Below are positions 57,079 through 64,000 of a stretch of 64,000 nucleotides of DNA, piece after piece. Position 1 is the stretch's first letter. The number at the start of each line of letters is the position of its first letter. The notes under the pieces were generated by a model. The model saw only the letters and a program-made list of their open reading frames with translations, was not told where the DNA came from and did not search any database. Made by a program: the position numbers and the translations under genes. Source of the DNA: Sphingomonas adhaesiva (GTDB lineage: Bacteria; Pseudomonadota; Alphaproteobacteria; Sphingomonadales; Sphingomonadaceae); NCBI RefSeq assembly GCF_002374855.1, contig NZ_NWVC01000004.1, positions 1 to 64,000 on the forward strand. Direction: 5' to 3'.

Positions 57079-59640
57079 TCAATAGGCCGCGGACAGCGTC
57101 AGGAACCATTGCCGCGGCGGGATCGGATAGGCCGAATAGTTGTTCGTGGCCGATCCGATCGACAGCGTCGACTGCCCCTTGCGGTCGGCCAGGTTGGTGA
57201 CGTTGAGCGCCAGTTCGGTCTTGCGGAGCGGCAGGATATCGTCGGGCACGCGCGCCGCGATGCGCAGCGAGGCCAGGAAGTAGGACGGCACGCGCACGTC
57301 GTTGCTGAACGTGGCGAAGCGCGCGCCGACATAATCGCCGATCACTTGCGTTTCGACCGGCCCCAGCGACAGGGTGGCGACCGTCTTGTTCATCCACTTC
57401 GGGATGCCGGGCAGCTGCTTGCCGCAGGTGGGGACGATGCCGCCGGTGACGAGATAGCCGCCGATGCACGTATCCGTCGCCGCGCCGATCCCGCTGGCGG
57501 TCGAGGTATAGTCGCGCTGGTATTTCGACAGATTGTACGACGTGGCGTTGTAGAGCGAGAAGATCCGCCCGGCGCGCAACGTGAAGGCGGCGTCGACGCC
57601 ATCGGTCTTCACGTTGCCCACGTTGACCAGGATCGAGGTGCCGCCGGTGATCGCGCCGCCGGCGATGCCGCCGGGGTTGGTGGAGATCGCCAGCAACCGG
57701 TCCTGGAAATCGACGTGATAGTAATTGACCTGCGCGTTTAGCGTCACGCCGCCGCCCAGCTCGCGCCGCGAACGCACGCCCGCTTCGTAAGTCCAGCTGC
57801 TTTCGGGGCGGCCGCTCTGCGCGAAGGCGTTGAACGCGGCCTGGCTGCCGGTGAACCACGGGCCGCCGCCGCCGGCGAGATAGGCCTGATACTGGCGCAG
57901 GTTCTTCTGCGCGTTGGCGTACAGTTGCTCATGGCCGTTCACGTCGAACGTCGCGCCGACCGCCGGCAGGAACCAGCGCAGCGTGTCGATCCGCCCTTCA
58001 GGCAGCCCGCCCGCCAGCCCGGACAGCGACCCGGCCCGCGGCTGCACCGGGTAGCGGCCGGTGGCCCATTGCGCGCTGGTCTTGAACCCGGCCTGGATCA
58101 GCAGCCGGTCGAGCGCCTGCCAGCTGTCCTGCAGGTGAAGCTGCAGCTGCTCGATCGTGGCCTCGCCCTGATATTGCGTGAACAGCGGCTGCGCAACCTC
58201 CAGCGGGCGGATGTACGGCGTGCTGTTGCCCGGGTTGTTGACGTCGACCGCATACCAGCGGCGCCATTGCGTGGTGCTGTTGTGTTCGAACCAGCCGCCC
58301 AGCTCGATCTTGTGCGCACCCAGTTCGACGTCGAGCGCGGAGATCACGCCCCAGCGGTCGATGCGATATTCGGTGGTGCGGGTAATCAGCCCCGACCCGC
58401 CCGTCGCCGTCACCAGCGCCGCGCCGGCCGCCGCGGCCTGATCCGCGGTCAGCGCGGTGCACGCCGACGGCCGCACGCCGTTGTTGTTCGCCGAGAAGCG
58501 GCAGTTGGTCGGCAGGGTGGCGTACGCCGGGTCGAGATACGGCTGCGCCGTGGCGATCGACTGGCCGAGCGGGCCGGCGACCACGCCGACGCCGTCGTTG
58601 TGGTGATAATAAGCGGTGTTCGACCACGTCGCGTTCGGCGTCAGCCGCGCGTCGTACCGGCCGTACGCCAGATAATCGGTCCGCTGCGCGTCGGAATAGT
58701 AATTGCGATAATTGCCGCCCTGCGCCGCCGGCGAATTGCCGAGCGTGCTGAGGTAATTGCCGCGGTAGCCGTTGAAATCGGGGTAGAAGAACGGCTTGGT
58801 ATAGGGCGTGTAGAGCTGCACCGCACTGGCGGTGCCGCCGGCGGAAGGCTTGAAGAAGGTGGTCGCGTCCTCGTTCGGCTGGGTCATGTCGTTATAGTCG
58901 AAGTACAGCGTCAGCTTGCCGATGCTGTCGTCGTGGACGAACTTGGCATTCGCCTGCCACCCGCCCTGGATGCCGTTGAAGTCCCACGCGCGCGCACGCT
59001 GGCGGACGCCGGACACATAGGCGGTGTTGTTCCCGCCGAACGTGCCGGTATCCACCCGCACGAAGGTGCGCGACGTGTCGTAGCTGCCGACGGTCTGCGC
59101 CGCCTGGATCCCCGGCACGGCAAGCGGGTTCGACGAATAGGTTTCGACGGTGCCGCCCAGGTTGCTGTTCGATGCGGTGGCCAGGTCGCCCGCGCCGGTG
59201 GCGACGATCACGCGGCTGACGTTTTCCGAGATGACCGCGCGTTGCGGCGACAGGCCGTTGTAATTGCCGTAGCTCTGGTCGCCCAGCGGGATGCCGTCCA
59301 TCGTATAGCCGAGCTGGTTCGCGGCGAAGCCGTGGATGAACAGCTGGGCGTTCTGCTCGTTGTTCCCCCACGGATCGGCGGTGATGTAGAGCACGCCGGG
59401 CAGCGTCTGGATCGCCTTCAGCGGGCTGACGCCGGGCAGGATCTTCTGCATTTCGGTGCCGGGCAGTTCGACGGCGGTACGCGTCTGCCCGCCGGTCACG
59501 ACGATCGTCGGCGCCTCCGCGCCGCCGTCGGTGGCAGGTTCGGATGCGACCGCGGGGGTGCCGGCCTGCTGAGCGGCGGCGGCGGCGGGCGTCAGCGCGG
59601 CGAGTGTCACGGCGATCAGCGACACGGACGGTTGGATCAT
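57079..59640 (-). CDS. TonB-dependent receptor of the Crp/dioxygenase cluster
   Basis: An 853-residue outer-membrane receptor. A signal peptide (residues 1-22, ending PAAAAA) leads to a plug beginning APTIVVTGGQTRTAVELPG and including SPLKAIQTLPGVLYITADP, AQLFIHGFAANQLGYTMDGI and VATGAGDLATASNSNLGG. The barrel ends in FLTLSAAY, with the C-terminal aromatic. It differs from the other two receptors here: the plug has a PGVLYITADPWGNNEQ block in place of the usual GIRG context. A Crp-type regulator lies 145 bp upstream on the same strand and a dioxygenase diverges from it, so a joint substrate is likely. Confidence 0.9.
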   Translation of the reverse strand: MIQPSVSLIAVTLAALTPAAAAAQQAGTPAVASEPATDGGAEAPTIVVTGGQTRTAVELPGTEMQKILPGVSPLKAIQTLPGVLYITADPWGNNEQNAQLFIHGFAANQLGYTMDGIPLGDQSYGNYNGLSPQRAVISENVSRVIVATGAGDLATASNSNLGGTVETYSSNPLAVPGIQAAQTVGSYDTSRTFVRVDTGTFGGNNTAYVSGVRQRARAWDFNGIQGGWQANAKFVHDDSIGKLTLYFDYNDMTQPNEDATTFFKPSAGGTASAVQLYTPYTKPFFYPDFNGYRGNYLSTLGNSPAAQGGNYRNYYSDAQRTDYLAYGRYDARLTPNATWSNTAYYHHNDGVGVVAGPLGQSIATAQPYLDPAYATLPTNCRFSANNNGVRPSACTALTADQAAAAGAALVTATGGSGLITRTTEYRIDRWGVISALDVELGAHKIELGGWFEHNSTTQWRRWYAVDVNNPGNSTPYIRPLEVAQPLFTQYQGEATIEQLQLHLQDSWQALDRLLIQAGFKTSAQWATGRYPVQPRAGSLSGLAGGLPEGRIDTLRWFLPAVGATFDVNGHEQLYANAQKNLRQYQAYLAGGGGPWFTGSQAAFNAFAQSGRPESSWTYEAGVRSRRELGGGVTLNAQVNYYHVDFQDRLLAISTNPGGIAGGAITGGTSILVNVGNVKTDGVDAAFTLRAGRIFSLYNATSYNLSKYQRDYTSTASGIGAATDTCIGGYLVTGGIVPTCGKQLPGIPKWMNKTVATLSLGPVETQVIGDYVGARFATFSNDVRVPSYFLASLRIAARVPDDILPLRKTELALNVTNLADRKGQSTLSIGSATNNYSAYPIPPRQWFLTLSAAY

Positions 59641-59785
59641 TTCTGCTTCTTTCCCCGGCGCGGCAACGATGGTTGCGGCTGCGCACGCCCTAGGCGGGGT
59701 TGGCAGCAGATTGGTGACGGTCGGGTCACGGTTTCATGACCGGTTCGGGTCGGTTCGATGACGCGCGACGCCGGGCGTGCGCGGA

Positions 59786-60469
59786 TCAATATCGCCCCTG
59801 CGCGCGGGCCGCGTCGGCGGCGCCGAAGGACGCCAGCACCCCGGCGTCGATCAGACGGATGCATCCGTAGCCGCGCGCGATCGCGCCGGCCGCCTCCAGC
59901 GTCGCCAAGTGCGCGTTGGTGGTCTTGCGCGACAGGCCGCACAGCTCGGCGAGGTCCGCCTGCGACAGCGGCGCGACGCCGCTTTCCGCGAACGGGCGCA
60001 GCCGCGCGGCGATGCGCGCGACCGGCGGCAGCGCCAGCATCTCCGCCAGGCCGTGGACGCTGGCGTCGAGCTGGGCGTAGACCAGCGTGCTGACCGCGTG
60101 CCAGATCGCGGGCTGTTCCACCGCGATCCGCCCCAGCGCGCTGTCGCCGACGGTCGCGACCCGGCTGGGCGGCCCGGCGCGCGCGGTGACGATGCGCGGG
60201 CCGCCGCCGTGCCGGCGCGACTGGCCGAACGCGGCGCCGGCGCGCGCGACGCCGATCAGGACCAAGCGGTCGCCGACCATCGTTTCCAGCCGCAACATCC
60301 CATCCAGCACCATGACGACGCCGGTATCCTCATCGCCCTGGCCGTACACCCACTGACCGGCCGCCAGCGCGCGGGGCGACGCCGCGGCGGCGACCGCGCC
60401 GCGCAGCGCGGCGGGCAGGGCGGCGAACCAGCGGTTCCCGGCAAGGTGATCGGCGACGTCCACCGCCAC
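59786..60469 (-). CDS. Crp/Fnr-type transcriptional regulator
   Basis: A 227-residue regulator. The N-terminal cyclic-nucleotide-binding-like barrel spans about residues 10-115 (GQWVYGQGDEDTGVVMVLDG), with no Fe-S cysteine cluster as in FNR. The C-terminal winged helix is SQADLAELCGLSRKTTNAHL near residue 170. It starts at GTG 60469 on the minus strand; an in-frame stretch further out has no homology. It is divergent from the dioxygenase gene (73-bp gap) and sits upstream of the TonB receptor, so it most likely controls both. Ligand is not evident. Confidence 0.82.
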   Translation of the reverse strand: MAVDVADHLAGNRWFAALPAALRGAVAAAASPRALAAGQWVYGQGDEDTGVVMVLDGMLRLETMVGDRLVLIGVARAGAAFGQSRRHGGGPRIVTARAGPPSRVATVGDSALGRIAVEQPAIWHAVSTLVYAQLDASVHGLAEMLALPPVARIAARLRPFAESGVAPLSQADLAELCGLSRKTTNAHLATLEAAGAIARGYGCIRLIDAGVLASFGAADAARAQGRY

Positions 60470-60542
60470 AATGTAACGATGGTGGCATTTGCTGGCGAGG
60501 GCGCCTGCTACATCCGCGACATCAAGAACGAGGAGAAAGTGG
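60470..60542. promoter_or_regulatory. Divergent Crp/dioxygenase intergenic region
   Basis: These 73 bp separate the divergent GTG of the regulator and the ATG of the dioxygenase and should hold both promoters and a Crp-type operator. A GAGGAGA ribosome site for the dioxygenase lies at its right end. I see no clean TGTGA-type palindrome. Confidence 0.45.
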
Positions 60543-61376
60543 ATGGCCGCAGTGACATGGCACCCGTTGTCGGAGCATGTCGGCGTCGAGGCGCGCGACG
60601 TCGATCTGAACGCGCTGGACGACGACACGTTCGGCGCGTTGCGCGCGGCGGTCGCGGACCATGGCGTCCTGTTCATCCGCGACCAGTCGCTGACCCCCGA
60701 ACAGCATATCGCCTTCGCGCGGCGCTGGGGTCCTATCGACATCAACCGCTATTTCCCGGCCAATGGCGGCCACCCCGAAATCGCCGAGGTGCGCAAGGCG
60801 GAGAACCAGCAGACCAATATCGGCGGCGGCTGGCATACCGACCACAGTTACGACCCGGTCCCTGCGATGGGGTCGATCCTGCTGGCGCGCGAGACGCCGC
60901 CGACCGGCGGCGACACGCTGTTCGCCGGATTGGGCGCGGCGTTCGACAGCCTGTCGGAGGGGATGAAGGCGACGCTGCGCGGCCTGCGCGCGGTCCATTC
61001 GGCGGACCATATCTACAGCGCCGACGGCATCTATGCGAAGACCGACCAGGCCGCCGACCTGAAGGGGCATGACGAACGCACCCATGCCGAACATCCGGTG
61101 GTGATCCGCCACCCGGCGACCGGGCGCGAGATATTGTACGTCAACCCCGCCTTCACGCTGCACTTCGCCGGCTGGACGCGCGCGGAAAGCCTGCCGCTGC
61201 TGACCTATCTGTATCAGGTGGCGATGCAGGAGCGGTTCCACTGCCGCGTCAGCTGGGCGCCGGGGTCGATCGCAATCTGGGACAATCGGTCGACCTGGCA
61301 TTGCGCGATGAACGACTATCAGGGCCACCGGCGCCTGATGCATCGCATCACGATCGCCGGCGAGCCGCTGGTGTAG
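60543..61376 (+). CDS. TauD/TfdA-family Fe(II)/2-oxoglutarate dioxygenase
   Basis: A 277-residue cytosolic dioxygenase. The iron-binding H-x-D is in GGWHTDHSYDPVP near residue 98, the second half of the site in AIWDNRSTWHCAMNDYQG, and the 2-oxoglutarate-binding Arg in HRRLMHRITI. These define the TauD/TfdA family, which oxidises taurine, alkyl sulfates or aryloxyacids. The HTDHSY variant is not that of E. coli TauD, so the substrate is uncertain. The ATG at 60543 has a strong GAGGAGA site; an earlier open frame to 60489 is not conserved. It ends four bases before the stop of the tolC-like gene. Confidence 0.87.
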   Translation: MAAVTWHPLSEHVGVEARDVDLNALDDDTFGALRAAVADHGVLFIRDQSLTPEQHIAFARRWGPIDINRYFPANGGHPEIAEVRKAENQQTNIGGGWHTDHSYDPVPAMGSILLARETPPTGGDTLFAGLGAAFDSLSEGMKATLRGLRAVHSADHIYSADGIYAKTDQAADLKGHDERTHAEHPVVIRHPATGREILYVNPAFTLHFAGWTRAESLPLLTYLYQVAMQERFHCRVSWAPGSIAIWDNRSTWHCAMNDYQGHRRLMHRITIAGEPLV

Positions 61377-61380
61377 GGGC

Positions 61381-62820
61381 TTACAGGTTCGGGCCGACGC
61401 GGGCGGGCGGGCGGGGCACGACGATCTCGCGCCCGTATTTGGTCAGCGGCTGTCCCCCGCTGACGAAATCGAACAGCCCGGCCAGCTTCTGCAGCACGCG
61501 CAGCCCGCTGACCTGTTTCTGCGTATAGTTGGTCAGCCGGTTCAGCCGCGCCTGGAACAGTGCCTGCTGCGTGTCGAGCAGGTCGAAGACCGAGCGATTG
61601 CCCGAGCGGAATTGCTCGCGGTACAGCGTCACCACCTTTTCCGCGGCGGCGACCTGCGATTCGATCGTCGCCATCTTGTCGTTGGCGGCGGCGAGCGACT
61701 GGAAGTCGATGCGCAGATCCTGCTCGACGTTGCGGCGCACGCGATCCACCTCATAGTCCGATTCGCGCACGCGTGCCTCGATCCGGCGCATCAGCGCATA
61801 GTCGGCGCCGCCGCGCAGGATGTTGTAGGACAGCGTGACGACGACGCGCGCATCCTCGTTGCGGCCGGTGCGGCCCATCACCTCGTTGCGAAGGTTCGCC
61901 TGTGCGTCCAGCCCGATGCGCGGGTAGAAGCTGGCCTTCTGGCTGAGCAGCTGCCTTTCGATCGAACGGCGGTTCTGCACCGCCTGCGCCAGTTCGGGGT
62001 TGTGATCCTCGATCATCTGCACCGCCGCATCGGCATCGGCCGGCAGCGCGGTGTCGACCGCGGGCAGGTCGGTGGCGCGCCCGGGCAGGTGCCCGGTCAG
62101 GCGGCGATAGGCCTCGCGCTGCTGCTGCAACTGGCTCTGCGCGTCCAGCAGCTGCGCCTGAAGGTTGTCCTGCCGCACCTGTGCGCGGCTGACGTCGGCG
62201 GCGGTGGTGAGGCCCAGGTCCTTCTGCACCTGGATCGTGCGCGACATCTTCGCCTGGGTGGCGATCTCCTCCTCGATCAGTTCGACGGTGCGCTGCTTTT
62301 CCAGCAGGCTGAGATACGCTGCGGTGGTTTCGAACGCGATCCGCTCGATCTGTTCGCGCGTGTTCCATTCCGCGCTGGAGAAGGCGGCGCGCGCGCGCTT
62401 CACGTCGTTGATCGTCGCGCCGAAGTCCCAGATGTTCTGGTGGAGCGTCAGCACCCCTTCGCTACGGCGCAGCATCGTATTGTCGGTCGCCTGATAGGGC
62501 AGGACATATTCCGGCCCGCTGGCCAGCGACAGGTCGACGCGCGGCAGATAGGCGGCGCGCGCCTCGCCGATCGCGTAGCGCGCGTCGTCCTGGCGGGCGA
62601 GCGCGATCTGGATGTCCGGGTTCTTGCGCAGCAACTCGACGATCGCGGCGCGCAGCGGCTCGCTCTCGCCCGGTCGGGCGAGCGCCGCGGGGTCGGCGGG
62701 CGCGGCCACGACGGGCGCGTCCTGCGCGACGGCGGCGGATGCGCCGCACAGCACGGCACCGGCGAGCAGCACCGCGCCCAGGCGATGCCCCGCGCGCGCG
62801 GGGCGTGACGGACTGGACAT
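61381..62820 (-). CDS. TolC-family outer membrane channel
   Basis: A 479-residue exporter duct. The signal peptide covers residues 1-33 (ending SAAVAQ). The alternating helix repeats contain FGATINDVKRARAAFSSAEW and, in the second half, VTLSYNILRGGADYALMRR and YREQFRSGNRSVFDLLDTQ, the family hallmark. A C-terminal tail follows. It lies 83 bp after the HlyD-type adaptor gene on the same strand, so the two belong to a type I secretion operon. The start ATG 62820 has a GGGGGAA site upstream. The secreted substrate is not known. Confidence 0.9.
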   Translation of the reverse strand: MSSPSRPARAGHRLGAVLLAGAVLCGASAAVAQDAPVVAAPADPAALARPGESEPLRAAIVELLRKNPDIQIALARQDDARYAIGEARAAYLPRVDLSLASGPEYVLPYQATDNTMLRRSEGVLTLHQNIWDFGATINDVKRARAAFSSAEWNTREQIERIAFETTAAYLSLLEKQRTVELIEEEIATQAKMSRTIQVQKDLGLTTAADVSRAQVRQDNLQAQLLDAQSQLQQQREAYRRLTGHLPGRATDLPAVDTALPADADAAVQMIEDHNPELAQAVQNRRSIERQLLSQKASFYPRIGLDAQANLRNEVMGRTGRNEDARVVVTLSYNILRGGADYALMRRIEARVRESDYEVDRVRRNVEQDLRIDFQSLAAANDKMATIESQVAAAEKVVTLYREQFRSGNRSVFDLLDTQQALFQARLNRLTNYTQKQVSGLRVLQKLAGLFDFVSGGQPLTKYGREIVVPRPPARVGPNL

Positions 62821-62903
62821 CAAAATTCCCCCGGTCTTCGTTCGATGGGCCATGCGGCGACCGCACGGGGCGGCCGGCGGGGCGGCTGGGACGGGCGGCG
62901 CGG

Positions 62904-64000
62904 TCATTCGCGCAGCGCCCCGTCGCGGATGCGGATGAATGGCCCCAGGATATAGTCGAGGATGCTCTGGTGGCCCGAGCGGATGTCGACCTCCGCGGTC
63001 ATGCCCGGCAGCACCGGCTTTTCCGGGCCGAACCGGCCGGTGTCCGCGCGCAGGCGCACGCGATAGTATAGCTCGCCCTTGGGATCCTGGATCGCGTCGG
63101 GCGAAATGTCGTCGACGGTGGCGTCCAGGCCGCCGTAGATCGCCGAATCATAGGCGGAGATCTTCGCCACCGCGGGCAACCCCGGCCAGATGTTGCCGCG
63201 GTCGCGCGGCGCGACGCGCGCCTCGATCACCACCAGCTTGTCCGCGGGAACGATCTCCACCAGCGGATCGCCCGGCTTGGCGACGCCGCCGACGGTCTGC
63301 ACCAGGATCTTGTTGACGTAGCCGTCCATCGGCGCGCGCACCTCCTCGCGGAAGTTGCGGTCCTGATAGGCGTTGAGCGCCTGACCGGCCTTCGACACCT
63401 CCAGCCGCAGCGTCGCGGCCTTCTCGCGCGTGTCGGTCAGGTACCGGGTCCATGCCTCTCCGCGCTTGGCGACGGTTTCCGACAGATCCGCCTGCGATTT
63501 GGGGATCGAGGTCATCGCGTCGGAAATGCGCGTGCGCAGCTGTTGCAGGTCGGTCTGCTTTTCCAGCACCGCGGTTTCCGACACGGCTTCCGCCAGCAAC
63601 GCCTTTTGCAGGCGGTCGAGCTGGTTCTGGACCATCCGCTCCTCCGCGCGCAGGCTCGCGATGCGCGACTGCGCGCTGCCGATCTCGGCGCGATAGCCCT
63701 GGATCTGGCGATCGAAGACGCTCATCTGCTGCTGGATGTCGGCATGGCGCGATCGGAAGAACGCTTCTTCCGATGCGGCGATCTCCGGCGCCAGCCGCGC
63801 CAATTCCCTGGGCGTCGTGAAGGACGAGGCGCCGGCGGCCTCCGCCTCCAGCCGGGCCAGCGCGATATGGCGCGCGGCGACGTCGGTCTGGGCGTTGTTC
63901 AGCTCCGCGCTCGACTGCTGGTTCGACAGTTTGAGCAGGACGTCGCCCTTGCGGACGCGCTGCCCCTCACGCACCAGTATCTGTTTGACGATGCCACCTT
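62904..64000 (-). CDS. HlyD-family type I secretion adaptor, N-terminus cut by window edge
   Basis: At least 365 residues of a membrane fusion protein; the frame continues beyond 64000 (the last bases read GGIVKQILVREGQRVRKGDV, the biotinyl/lipoyl half-motif), so the start is missing. The visible part has the lipoyl hairpin halves, a long coiled-coil hairpin (residues about 70-220: SAQSRIASLRAEERMVQNQ, LQQLRTRISD), then REEVRAPMDGYVNKILVQTVGG and the barrel domain VVIEARVAPRDRGNIWPG. It joins an ABC exporter to the TolC channel. The ABC transporter gene is presumably just beyond the right edge (inference). Confidence 0.9.
   Translation of the reverse strand, partial: GGIVKQILVREGQRVRKGDVLLKLSNQQSSAELNNAQTDVAARHIALARLEAEAAGASSFTTPRELARLAPEIAASEEAFFRSRHADIQQQMSVFDRQIQGYRAEIGSAQSRIASLRAEERMVQNQLDRLQKALLAEAVSETAVLEKQTDLQQLRTRISDAMTSIPKSQADLSETVAKRGEAWTRYLTDTREKAATLRLEVSKAGQALNAYQDRNFREEVRAPMDGYVNKILVQTVGGVAKPGDPLVEIVPADKLVVIEARVAPRDRGNIWPGLPAVAKISAYDSAIYGGLDATVDDISPDAIQDPKGELYYRVRLRADTGRFGPEKPVLPGMTAEVDIRSGHQSILDYILGPFIRIRDGALRE

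Overview
The window is a 64 kb piece of a high-GC alphaproteobacterial chromosome, most likely Sphingomonas or a close sphingomonad. The evidence is coding DNA of about 65-75% GC, three large TonB-dependent receptors, the block infA - maf - RNase E/G-like - yacG - tRNA-Phe, family markers common in that group (DUF3297, DUF2059, DUF3617, DUF2147), and frequent ATGA start/stop overlaps. No rRNA, insertion sequence, CRISPR array or prophage was seen. Genus assignment is inference from gene content, not from a marker-gene comparison.

Left part (1-10.7 kb): an AT-richer left edge with one small membrane protein, then a STAS-like protein, a HAD phosphatase, a DUF3617 lipoprotein, an outer-membrane-like protein, thiL and the proton-pumping pyrophosphatase hppA. 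Next is an adenine/cytosine-N DNA methyltransferase fused to an Mrr-like nuclease domain, whose middle third has clearly lower GC than its ends. The housekeeping block infA-maf-RNase-yacG-tRNA-Phe follows.

10.7-27 kb: a Tat-exported metallophosphoesterase; a probable cell-wall recycling locus (AmpG-like permease and serine hydrolase, divergent from a BadF/N-acetylhexosamine kinase); a large hybrid histidine kinase with two receiver domains; an M61 peptidase; an SDR enzyme, an M48 peptidase and a lipoprotein; a 190-bp inverted-repeat element; then a yybP-ykoY-type manganese riboswitch in front of the Mn exporter mntP, and typA with a strong terminator.

27-47 kb: two TonB receptors, a TelA-type gene with an overlapping membrane partner, the Mn/metal importer mntH, a second STAS-like protein, an EVE-domain protein, a Tyr/Arg-rich exported protein, a queuosine-precursor transporter, argB, yggT-DUF167-folD-marC, an STT3/GT-C-like membrane transferase divergent from a GtrA + methyltransferase pair, and a tightly overlapped GST - tRNA-binding protein - YjbQ operon. 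Palindromic intergenic repeats lie at 34.5, 42.4 and 45.5 kb.

47-64 kb: a VapBC toxin-antitoxin pair, a gltD - DUF2059 - gltB operon with the accessory gene inserted between the two glutamate synthase genes, uppP with an NDUFA9-like protein, tRNA-Leu(CAG), a TonB receptor / Crp-type regulator / TauD-TfdA dioxygenase cluster, and at the right edge a TolC-type outer membrane channel with a truncated HlyD-type adaptor of a type I secretion system.

The two loci that most merit follow-up as possibly little-described systems are the mosaic methyltransferase-nuclease fusion (6955-8415) and the TonB receptor/Crp/dioxygenase cluster (57.1-61.4 kb). Neither can be called novel from sequence reading alone.
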